From Tubulanus polymorphus (taxonomy: Eukaryota; Nemertea; Palaeonemertea; Tubulaniformes; Tubulanidae): a stretch of DNA of 64,000 nt. Below are positions 49,501 through 61,709 of the stretch, piece by piece. The notes beneath the pieces were generated by a model. It did not search any database and had not been told where the DNA came from. It saw nothing but the letters and a program-made list of their open reading frames with translations. The first letter of the stretch is position 1. Every line of letters starts with the position of its first letter. Both the position numbers and the translations under genes were made by a program. The stretch covers positions 1 through 64,000 of the forward strand of contig NW_027437433.1 of assembly GCF_964204645.1 (NCBI RefSeq), given 5' to 3'.

Positions 49501-50674
49501 GGAAAGAAACCGATTTTTCTGGCTGCTTTTGTTTCTAAAGATGATGGATCAATGTGAAAAGATGGGTTAAGGCGTATTGAACTGATTTCAAATAGATAGG
49601 TGGAAAGAAACAGAATTTTCTGGCTGCTTTTGGTTCTAAAGATGATGGATTCAATCTGAAAAGATGGGTTAAGGCTTATTGAACTGATTTCAAATAGAAA
49701 GGTGGAAAGAATCAGAATTTTCTGGCTGCATTTGGTCCTGAAGATGATAGACTCGATCCGAAATGATAGGTTAAGGTAAACTGAACTTATTTCGAGTAGA
49801 TGGGTTGAAAGATTCAGATTTTTCTAGCTAAATATGGTTCTAAAGATGATGAATTCTATCTTAATTGATGGGTTTGGGTGTATTGAACTGATATCAAATA
49901 GATAGGTGGAAAGAAACCGAATTTTCTGGCTGCTTTTGGTTCTGAAGATGATGGATTCAATCTGAAAAGATGAGTAAAGGCGTATTGAACTGATTTCAAA
50001 TAGATAGGTGGAAAGAAACCGAATTTTCTGGCTGCTTTTGGTTCTGAAGATGATGGATTCAATCTGAAAAGATGAGTAAAGGCGTATTGAACTGATTTCA
50101 AATAGATAGGTGGAAAGAAACAGAATTTTCTGGCTGCTTTTGGTTCTAAAGATGATGGATTCAATCTGAAAAGATGGGTTAAGGCTTATTGAACTGATTT
50201 AAAATAGATAGGTGGAAAGAATCAGAATTTTCTGGCTGCTTTTGGTTCTGAAGATGATGGATTCAATCTGAAAAGATGGGTTAAGGCGTATTGAACTGAT
50301 TTCAAATAGATAGGTGGAAAGAATCAGAATTTTCTGGCTGCTTTTGGTTCTAAAGATGATGGATTCAATCTGAAAAGATGGGTTAAGGCTTATTGAACTG
50401 ATTTAAAATAGATAGGTGGAAAGAATAAGAATTTTCTGGCTGCTTTTGGTTCTGAAGATGATGGATTCAATCTGAAAAGATGGGTTAGGGCGTATTGAAC
50501 TGATTTAAAATAGATAGGTGGAAAGAAACCGAATTTTCTGGCTGCTTTTGTTTCTAAAGATGATGGATCAATGTGAAAAGATGGGTTAAGGCGTATTGAA
50601 CTGATTTCAAATAGATAGGTGGAAAGAAACAGAATTTTTCTGGCTGCTTTTGGTTCTAAAGATGATGGATTCAA
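46595..50674 (+). repeat. 3,261-bp register, two partial copies
   Basis: Anchors at 46595 and 47129 recur at 49856 and 50390 (+3,261, equal to 32 x 102 minus 3, matching three 101-bp type-E units). After about 50.6 kb one monomer is gained and the offset becomes 3,363. Confidence 0.7.
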
Positions 50675-53528
50675 TCTGAAAAGATGAGTAAAGGCGTATT
50701 GAACTGATTTAAAATAGATAGGTGGAAAGAATCAGAATTTTCTGGCTGCATTTGGTTCTGAAGATGATAGACTCGATCCGAAATGATAGGTTAAGGTAAA
50801 CTGAACTTATTTCGAGTAGATGGGTTGAAAGATACAGATTTTTCTAGCTAAATATGGTTCTAAAGATGATGAATTCTATCTTAATTGATGGGTTTGGGTG
50901 TATTGAACTGATATCAAATAGATAGGTGGAAAGAATAAGAATTTTCTGGCTGCTTTTGGTTCTGAAGATGATGGATTCAATCTGAAAAGTTGAGTAAAGG
51001 CGTATTGAACTGATTTCAAATAGATAGGTGGAAAGAAACAGAATTTTCTGGCTGCTTTTGGTTCTAAAGATGATGGATTCAATCTGAAAAGATGGGTTAA
51101 GGCTTATTGAACTGATTTCAAATAGATAGGTGGAAAGAATCAGAATTTTCTGGCTGCATTTGGTTCTGAAGATGATAGACTCGATCCGAAATGATAGGTT
51201 AAGGTAAACTGAACTTATTTCGAGTAGATGGGTTGAAAGATACAGATTTTTCTAGCTAAATATGGTTCTAAAGATGATGAATTCTATCTTAATTGATGGG
51301 TTTGGGTGTATTGAACTGATATCAAATAGATAGGTGGAAAGAAACCGAATTTTCTGGCTGCTTTTGTTTCTAAAGATGATGGATCAATGTGAAAAGATGG
51401 GTTAAGGCGTATTGAACTGATTTCAAATAGATAGGTGGAAAGAAACAGAATTTTTCTGGCTGCTTTTGGTTCTAAAGATGATGGATTCAATCTGAAAAGA
51501 TGAGTAAAGGCGTATTGAACTGATTTAAAATAGATAGGTGGAAAGAATCAGAATTTTCTGGCTGCATTTGGTTCTGAAGATGATAGACTCGATCCGAAAT
51601 GATAGGTTAAGGTAAACTGAACTTATTTCGAGTAGATGGGTTGAAAGATACAGATTTTTCTAGCTAAATATGGTTCTAAAGATGATGAATTCTATCTTAA
51701 TTGATGGGTTTGGGTGTATTGAACTGATATCAAATAGATAGGTGGAAAGAATAAGAATTTTCTGGCTGCTTTTGGTTCTGAAGATGATGGATTCAATCTG
51801 AAAAGTTGAGTAAAGGCGTATTGAACTGATTTCAAATAGATAGGTGGAAAGAAACAGAATTTTCTGGCTGCTTTTGGTTCTAAAGATGATGGATTCAATC
51901 TGAAAAGATGGGTTAAGGCTTATTGAACTGATTTCAAATAGATAGGTGGAAAGAATCAGAATTTTCTGGCTGCATTTGGTTCTGAAGATGATAGACTCGA
52001 TCCGAAATGATAGGTTAAGGTAAACTGAACTTATTTCGAGTAGATGGGTTGAAAGATACAGATTTTTCTAGCTAAATATGGTTCTAAAGATGATGAATTC
52101 TATCTTAATTGATGGGTTTGGGTGTATTGAACTGATATCAAATAGATAGGTGGAAAGAATAAGAATTTTCTGGCTGCTTTTGGTTCTGAAGATGATGGAT
52201 TCAATCTGAAAAGATGAGTAAAGGCGTATTGAACTGATTTCAAATAGATAGGTGGAAAGAAACAGAATTTTCTGGCTGCTTTTGGTTCTAAAGATGATGG
52301 ATTCAATCTGAAAAGATGGGTTAAGGCTTATTGAACTGATTTAAAATAGATAGGTGGAAAGAAACCGAATTTTCTGGCTGCTTTTGTTTCTAAAGATGAT
52401 GGATCAATGTGAAAAGATGGGTTAAGGCGTATTGAACTGATTTCAAATAGATAGGTGGAAAGAAACAGAATTTTCTGGCTGCTTTTGGTTCTAAAGATGA
52501 TGGATTCAATCTGAAAAGATGGGTTAAGGCTTATTGAACTGATTTCAAATAGATAGGTTGAAAGAATCAGAATTTTCTGGCTGCTTTTGGTTCTGAAGAT
52601 GATAGACTCGATCTGAAATGATGAGTAAAGGCGTATTGAACTGATTTCAAATAGATAGGTGGAAAGAAACAGAATTTTCTGGCTGCTTTTGGTTCTAAAG
52701 ATGATGGATTCAATCTGAAAAGATGGGTTAAGGCTTATTGAACTGATTTCAAATATATAGGTGGAAAGAAACAGAATTTTCTGGCTGCTTTTGGTTCTAA
52801 AGATGATGGATTCAATCTGAAAAGATGGGTTAAGGCTTATTGAACTGATTTAAAATAGATAGGTGGAAAGAATCAGAATTTTCTGGCTGCTTTTGGTTCT
52901 GAAGATGATGGATTCAATCTGAAAAGATGGGTTAAGGCGTATTGAACTGATTTCAAATAGATAGGTGGAAAGAAACCGAATTTTCTGGCTGCTTTTGTTT
53001 CTAAAGTTGATGGATCAATGTGAAAAGATGGGTTAAGGCGTATTGAACTGATTTCAAATAGATAGGTGGAAAGAAACAGAATTTTCTGGCTGCTTTTGGT
53101 TCTAAAGATGATGGATTCAATCTGAAAAGATGGGTTAAGGCTTATTGAACTGATTTCAAATAGAAAGGTGGAAAGAATCAGAATTTTCTGGCTGCATTTG
53201 GTCCTGAAGATGATAGACTCGATCCGAAATGATAGGTTAAGGTAAACTGAACTTATTTCGAGTAGATGGGTTGAAAGATACAGATTTTTCTAGCTAAATA
53301 TGGTTCTAAAGATGATGAATTATAACTCAATTGATGGGTTTGGGTGTATTGAACTGATATCAAATAGATAGGTGGAAAGAATAAGAATTTTCTGGCTGCT
53401 TTTGGTTCTGAAGATGATGGATTCAATCTGAAAAGATGAGTAAAGGCGTATTGAACTGATTTCAAATAGATAGGTGGAAAGAAACAGAATTTTCTGGCTG
53501 CTTTTGGTTCTAAAGATGATGGATTCAA
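47513..53528 (+). repeat. 4,179-bp higher-order register with chimeric monomers
   Basis: Anchors 47513, 47921 and 49074 recur at 51692, 52100 and 53253 (+4,179, equal to 41 x 102 minus 3). Both copies carry an A/C chimeric monomer, GATAGACTCGATCTG followed by GATGAGTAAAGG (48422 and 52601), and the TCTAAAGTTGATGG variant. Other positions differ (GGCCTCTTTT at 48299 only), so the copies are mosaics. Confidence 0.75.
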
Positions 53529-55999
53529 TCTGAAAAGATGGGTTAAGGCTTATTGAACTGATTTCAAATAGATAGGTGGAAAGAATCAGAATTTTCTGGC
53601 TGCATTTGGTTCTGAAGATGATAGACTCGATCCGAAATGATAGGTTAAGGTAAACTGAACTTATTTCGAGTAGATGGGTTGAAAGATACAGATTTTTCTA
53701 GCTAAATATGGTTCTAAAGATGATGAATTCTATCTTAATTGATGGGTTTGGGTGTATTGAACTGATATCAAATAGATAGGTGGAAAGAATAAGAATTTTC
53801 TGGCTGCTTTTGGTTCTGAAGATGATGGATTCAATCTGAAAAGATGAGTAAAGGCGTATTGAACTGATTTCAAATAGATAGGTGGAAAGAAACAGAATTT
53901 TCTGGCTGCTTTTGGTTCTAAAGATGATGGATTCAATCTGAAAAGATGGGTTAAGGCTTATTGAACTGATTTCAAATATATAGGTGGAAAGAAACAGAAT
54001 TTTCTGGCTGCTTTTGGTTCTAAAGATGATGGATTCAATCTGAAAAGATGGGTTAAGGCTTATTTAACTGATTTAAAATAGATAGGTGGAAAGAATCAGA
54101 ATTTTCTGGCTGCTTTTGGTTCTGAAGATGATGGATTCAATCTGAAAAGATGGGTTAAGGCGTATTGAACTGATTTCAAATAGATAGGTGGAAAGAAACC
54201 GAATTTTCTGGCTGCTTTTGTTTCTAAAGATGATGGATCAATGTGAAAAGATGGGTTAAGGCGTATTGAACTGATTTCAAATAGATAGGTGGAAAGAAAC
54301 AGAATTTTCTGGCTGCTTTTGGTTCTAAAGATGATGGATTCAATCTGAAAAGATGGGTTAAGGCTTATTGAACTGATTTCAAATAGAAAGGTGGAAAGAA
54401 TCAGAATTTTCTGGCTGCATTTGGTCCTGAAGATGATAGACTCGATCCGAAATGATAGGTTAAGGTAAACTGAACTTATTTCGAGTAGATGGGTTGAAAG
54501 ATACAGATTTTTCTAGCTAAATATGGTTCTTAAGATGATGAATTATAACTCAATTGATGGGTTTGGGTGTATTGAACTGATATCAAATAGATAGGTGGAA
54601 AGAATAAGAATTTTCTGGCTGCTTTTGGTTCTGAAGATGATGGATTCAATCTGAAAAGATGAGTAAAGGCGTATTGAACTGATTTCAAATAGATAGGTGG
54701 AAAGAAACAGAATTTTCTGGCTGCTTTTGGTTCTAAAGATGATGGATTCAATCTGAAAAGATGGGTTAAGGCTTATTGAACTGATTTCAAATAGATAGGT
54801 GGAAAGAATCAGAATTTTCTGGCTGCATTTGGTTCTGAAGATGATAGACTCGATCCGAAATGATAGGTTAAGGTAAACTGAACTTATTTCGAGTAGATGG
54901 GTTGTAAGATACAGATTTTTCTAGCTAAATATGGTTCTAAAGATGATGAATTCTATCTTAATTGATGGGTTTGGGTGTATTGAACTGATATCAAATAGAT
55001 AGGTGGAAAGAATAAGAATTTTCTGGCTGCTTTTGGTTCTGAAGATGATGGATTCAATCTGAAAAGATGAGTAAAGGCGTATTGAACTGATTTCAAATAG
55101 ATAGGTGGAAAGAAACAGAATTTTCTGGCTGCTTTTGGTTCTAAAGATGATGGATTCAATCTGAAAAGATGGGTTAAGGCTTATTGAACTGATTTCGAAT
55201 AGATAGGTGGAAAGAATCAGAATTTTCTGGCTGCATTTGGTTCTGAAGATGATAGACTCGATCCGAAATGATAGGTTAAGGTAAACTGAACTTATTTCGA
55301 GTAGATGGGTTGAAAGATACAGATTTTTCTAGCTAAATATGGTTCTAAAGATGATGAATTCTATCTTAATTGATGGGTTTGGGTGTATTGAACTGATATC
55401 AAATAGATAGGTGGAAAGAATAAGAATTTTCTGGCTGCTTTTGGTTCTGAAGATGATGGATTCAATCTGAAAAGATGAGTAAAGGCGTATTGAACTGATT
55501 TCAAATAGATAGGTGGAAAGAAACAGAATTTTCTGGCTGCTTTTGGTTCTAAAGATGATGGATTCAATCTGAAAAGATGGGTTAAGGCTTATTGAACTGA
55601 TTTCAAATAGATAGGTGGAAAGAAACAGAATTTTCTGGCTGCTTTTGGTTCTAAAGATGATGGATTCAATCTGAAAAGATGAGTAAAGGCGTATTGAACT
55701 GATTTCAAATAGATAGGTGGAAAGAAACAGAATTTTCTGGCTGCTTTTGGTTCAAAAGATGATGGATTCAATCTGAAAAGATGAGTAAAGGCGTATTGAA
55801 CTGATTTCAAATAGATAGGTGGAAAGAAACAGAATTTTCTGGCTGCTTTTGGTTATAAAGATGATGGATTCAATCTGAAAAGATGAGTAAAGGCGTATCG
55901 AACTGATTTCAAATAGATAGGTGGAAAGAAACAGAATTTTCTGGCTGCTTTTGGTTCTAAAGATGATGGATTCAATCTGAAAAGATGGGTTAAGGCTTA

Positions 56000-58854
56000 T
56001 TGAACTGATTTAAAATAGATAGGTGGAAAGAATCAGAATTTTCTGGCTGCTTTTGGTTCTAAAGATGATGGATTCAATCTGAAAAGATGAGTAAAGGCGT
56101 ATTGAACTGATTTCAAATAGATAGGTGGAAAGAAACAGAATTTTCTGGCTGCTTTTGGTTCTAAAGATGATGGATTCAATCTTAATTGATGGGTTTGGGT
56201 GTATTGAACTGATATCAAATAGATAGGTGGAAAGAATAAGAATTTTCTGGCTGCATTTGGTTCTGAAGATGATAGACTCGATCCGAAATGATAGGTTAAG
56301 GTAAACTGAACTTATTTCGAGTAGATGGGTTGAAAGATACAGATTTTTCTAGCTAAATATGGTTCTAAAGATGATGAATTCTATCTTAATTGATGGGTTT
56401 GGGTGTATTGAACTGATATCAAATAGATAGGTGGAAAGAATAAGAATTTTCTGGCTGCTTTTGGTTCTGAAGATGATGGATTCAATCTGAAAAGATGAGT
56501 AAAGGCGTATTGAACTGATTTCAAATAGATAGGTGGAAAGAAACAGAATTTTCTGGCTGCTTTTGGTTCAAAAGATGATTGATTCAATCTGAAAAGATGA
56601 GTAAAGGCGTATTGAACTGATTTCAAATAGATAGGTGGAAAGAAACAGAATTTTCTGGCTGCTTTTGGTTATAAAGATGATGGATTCAATCTGAAAAGAT
56701 GAGTAAAGGCGTATTGAACTGATTTAAAATATATAGGTGGAAAGAATCAGAATTTTCTGGCTGCATTTGGTTCTGAAGATGATAGACTCGATCCGAAATG
56801 ATAGGTTAAGGTAAACTGAACTTATTTCGAGTAGATGGGTTGAAAGATACAGATTTTTCTAGCTAAATATGGTTCTAAAGATGATGAATTCTATCTTAAT
56901 TGATGGGTTTGGGTGTATTGAACTGATATCAAATAGATAGGTGGAAAGAATAAGAATTTTCTGGCTGCTTTTGGTTCTGAAGATGATGGATTCAATCTGA
57001 AAAGATGAGTAAAGGCGTATTGAACTGATTTCAAATAGATAGGTGGAAAGAAACAGAATTTTCTGGCTGCTTTTGGTTCTAAAGATGATGGATTCAATCT
57101 GAAAAGATGGGTTAAGGCTTATTGAACTGATTTCAAATAGATAGGTGGAAAGAAACAGAATTTTCTGGCTGCTTTTGGTTCTAAAGATGATGGATTCAAT
57201 CTGAAAAGATGGGTTAAGGCTTATTGAACTGATTTCAAATAGATAGGTGGAAAGAATCAGAATTTTCTGGCTGCATTTGGTTCTGAAGATGATAGACTCG
57301 ATCCGAAATGATAGGTTAAGGTAAACTGAACTTATTTCGAGTAGATGGGTTGAAAGATACAGATTTTTCTAGCTAAATATGGTTCTAAAGATGATGAATT
57401 CTATCTTAATTGATGGGTTTGGGTGTATTGAACTGATATCAAATAGATAGGTGGAAAGAATAAGAATTTTCTGGCTGCTTTTGGTTCTGAAGATGATGGA
57501 TTCAATCTGAAAAGATGAGTAAAGGCGTATTGAACTGATTTCAAATAGATAGGTGGAAAGAAACCGAATTTTCTGGCTGCTTTTGTTTCTAAAGTTGATG
57601 GATCAATGTGAAAAGATGGGTTAAGGCGTATTGAACTGATTTCAAATAGATAGGTGGAAAGAAACAGAATTTTCTGGCTGCTTTTGGTTCTAAAGATGAT
57701 GGATTCAATCTGAAAAGATGGGTTAAGGCTTATTGAACTGATTTCAAATAGAAAGGTGGAAAGAATCAGTATTTTCTGGCTGCATTTGGTCCTGAAGATG
57801 ATAGACTCGATCCGAAATGATAGGTTAAGGTAAACTGAACTTATTTCGAGTAGATGGGTTGAAAGATACAGATTTTTCTAGCTAAATATGGTTCTAAAGA
57901 TGATGAATTATAACTCAATTGATGGGTTTGGGTGTATTGAACTGATATCAAATAGATAGGTGGAAAGAATAAGAATTTTCTGGCTGCTTTTGGTTCTGAA
58001 GATGATGGATTCAATCTGAAACGATGAGTAAAGGCGTATTGAACTGATTTCAAATAGATAGGTGGAAAGAAACAGAATTTTCTGGCTGCTTTTGGTTCTA
58101 AAGATGATGGATTCAATCTGAAAAGATGGGTTAAGGCTTATTGAACTGATTTCAAATAGATAGGTGGAAAGAATCAGAATTTTCTGGCTGCTTTTGGTTC
58201 TAAAGATGATGGATTCAATCTGAAAAGATGAGTAAAGGCGTATTGAACTGATTTAAAATAGATAGGTGGAAAGAAACAGAATTTTCTGGCTGCTTTTGGT
58301 TCTAAAGATGATGGATTCAATCTGAAAAGATGAGTAAAGGCGTATTGAACTGATTTAAAATAGATAGGTGGAAAGAATCAGAATTTTCTGGCTGCATTTG
58401 GTTCTGAAGATGATAGACTCGATCCGAAATGATAGGTTAAGGTAAACTGAACTTATTTCGAGTAGATGGGTTGAAAGATACATATTTTTCTAGCTAAATA
58501 TGGTTCTAAAGATGATGAATTCTATCTTAATTGATGGGTTTGGGTGTATTGAACTGATATCAAATAGATAGGTGGAAAGAATAAGAATTTTCTGGCTGCT
58601 TTTGGTTCTGAAGATGATGGATTCAATCTGAAAAGATGAGTAAAGGCGTATTGAACTGATTTCAAATAGATAGGTGGAAAGAAACAGAATTTTCTGGCTG
58701 CTTTTGGTTCTAAAGATGATGGATTCAATCTGAAAAGATGGGTTAAGGCTTATTGAACTGATTTCAAATAGATAGGTGGAAAGAAACAGAATTTTCTGGC
58801 TGTTTTTGGTTCTAAAGATGATGGATTCAATCTGAAAAGATGGGTTAAGGCTTA
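56000..58854 (+). repeat. 2,855-bp tandem duplication, copy 1
   Basis: Nearly identical to 58855-61709 at a constant offset of 2,855 bp (28 x 102 minus 1). Shared private changes include GATTGATTCAATC in place of GATGGATTCAATC, the C/B chimera CAATCTTAATTGATGGG (near 56.18 and 59.03 kb), CAGTATTTTCTGG and CTGAAACGATGAG. Confidence 0.9.
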
Positions 58855-61709
58855 TTGAACTGATTTAAAATAGATAGGTGGAAAGAATCAGAATTTTCTG
58901 GCTGCTTTTGGTTCTAAAGATGATGGATTCAATCTGAAAAGATGAGTAAAGGCGTATTGAACTGATTTCAAATAGATAGGTGGAAAGAAACAGAATTTTC
59001 TGGCTGCTTTTGGTTCTAAAGATGATGGATTCAATCTTAATTGATGGGTTTGGGTGTATTGAACTGATATCAAATAGATAGGTGGAAAGAATAAGAATTT
59101 TCTGGCTGCATTTGGTTCTGAAGATGATAGACTCGATCCGAAATGATAGGTTAAGGTAAACTGAACTTATTTCGAGTAGATGGGTTGAAAGATACAGATT
59201 TTTCTAGCTAAATATGGTTCTAAAGATGATGAATTCTATCTTAATTGATGGGTTTGGGTGTATTGAACTGATATCAAATAGATAGGTGGAAAGAATAAGA
59301 ATTTTCTGGCTGCTTTTGGTTCTGAAGATGATGGATTCAATCTGAAAAGATGAGTAAAGGCGTATTGAACTGATTTCAAATAGATAGGTGGAAAGAAACA
59401 GAATTTTCTGGCTGCTTTTGGTTCAAAAGATGATTGATTCAATCTGAAAAGATGAGTAAAGGCGTATTGAACTGATTTCAAATAGATAGGTGGAAAGAAA
59501 CAGAATTTTCTGGCTGCTTTTGGTTATAAAGATGATGGATTCAATCTGAAAAGATGAGTAAAGGCGTATTGAACTGATTTAAAATATATAGGTGGAAAGA
59601 ATCAGAATTTTCTGGCTGCATTTGGTTCTGAAGATGATAGACTCGATCCGAAATGATAGGTTAAGGTAAACTGAACTTATTTCGAGTAGATGGGTTGAAA
59701 GATACAGATTTTTCTAGCTAAATATGGTTCTAAAGATGATGAATTCTATCTTAATTGATGGGTTTGGGTGTATTGAACTGATATCAAATAGATAGGTGGA
59801 AAGAATAAGAATTTTCTGGCTGCTTTTGGTTCTGAAGATGATGGATTCAATCTGAAAAGATGAGTAAAGGCGTATTGAACTGATTTCAAATAGATAGGTG
59901 GAAAGAAACAGAATTTTCTGGCTGCTTTTGGTTCTAAAGATGATGGATTCAATCTGAAAAGATGGGTTAAGGCTTATTGAACTGATTTCAAATAGATAGG
60001 TGGAAAGAAACAGAATTTTCTGGCTGCTTTTGGTTCTAAAGATGATGGATTCAATCTGAAAAGATGGGTTAAGGCTTATTGAACTGATTTCAAATAGATA
60101 GGTGGAAAGAATCAGAATTTTCTGGCTGCATTTGGTTCTGAAGATGATAGACTCGATCCGAAATGATAGGTTAAGGTAAACTGAACTTATTTCGAGTAGA
60201 TGGGTTGAAAGATACAGATTTTTCTAGCTAAATATGGTTCTAAAGATGATGAATTCTATCTTAATTGATGGGTTTGGGTGTATTGAACTGATATCAAATA
60301 GATAGGTGGAAAGAATAAGAATTTTCTGGCTGCTTTTGGTTCTGAAGATGATGGATTCAATCTGAAAAGATGAGTAAAGGCGTATTGAACTGATTTCAAA
60401 TAGATAGGTGGAAAGAAACCGAATTTTCTGGCTGCTTTTGTTTCTAAAGTTGATGGATCAATGTGAAAAGATGGGTTAAGGCGTATTGAACTGATTTCAA
60501 ATAGATAGGTGGAAAGAAACAGAATTTTCTGGCTGCTTTTGGTTCTAAAGATGATGGATTCAATCTGAAAAGATGGGTTAAGGCTTATTGAACTGATTTC
60601 AAATAGAAAGGTGGAAAGAATCAGTATTTTCTGGCTGCATTTGGTCCTGAAGATGATAGACTCGATCCGAAATGATAGGTTAAGGTAAACTGAACTTATT
60701 TCGAGTAGATGGGTTGAAAGATACAGATTTTTCTAGCTAAATATGGTTCTAAAGATGATGAATTATAACTCAATTGATGGGTTTGGGTGTATTGAACTGA
60801 TATCAAATAGATAGGTGGAAAGAATAAGAATTTTCTGGCTGCTTTTGGTTCTGAAGATGATGGATTCAATCTGAAACGATGAGTAAAGGCGTATTGAACT
60901 GATTTCAAATAGATAGGTGGAAAGAAACAGAATTTTCTGGCTGCTTTTGGTTCTAAAGATGATGGATTCAATCTGAAAAGATGGGTTAAGGCTTATTGAA
61001 CTGATTTCAAATAGATAGGTGGAAAGAATCAGAATTTTCTGGCTGCTTTTGGTTCTAAAGATGATGGATTCAATCTGAAAAGATGAGTAAAGGCGTATTG
61101 AACTGATTTAAAATAGATAGGTGGAAAGAAACAGAATTTTCTGGCTGCTTTTGGTTCTAAAGATGATGGATTCAATCTGAAAAGATGAGTAAAGGCGTAT
61201 TGAACTGATTTAAAATAGATAGGTGGAAAGAATCAGAATTTTCTGGCTGCATTTGGTTCTGAAGATGATAGACTCGATCCGAAATGATAGGTTAAGGTAA
61301 ACTGAACTTATTTCGAGTAGATGGGTTGAAAGATACATATTTTTCTAGCTAAATATGGTTCTAAAGATGATGAATTCTATCTTAATTGATGGGTTTGGGT
61401 GTATTGAACTGATATCAAATAGATAGGTGGAAAGAATAAGAATTTTCTGGCTGCTTTTGGTTCTGAAGATGATGGATTCAATCTGAAAAGATGAGTAAAG
61501 GCGTATTGAACTGATTTCAAATAGATAGGTGGAAAGAAACAGAATTTTCTGGCTGCTTTTGGTTCTAAAGATGATGGATTCAATCTGAAAAGATGGGTTA
61601 AGGCTTATTGAACTGATTTCAAATAGATAGGTGGAAAGAAACAGAATTTTCTGGCTGTTTTTGGTTCTAAAGATGATGGATTCAATCTGAAAAGATGGGT
61701 TAAGGCTTA
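58855..61709 (+). repeat. 2,855-bp tandem duplication, copy 2
   Basis: Second copy of the block starting at 56000. Boundaries are approximate to tens of bases because flanking monomers are similar. The GGCTGTTTTTGG variant near the end of both copies (about 58.80 and 61.66 kb) helps set the right edge. Confidence 0.9.
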
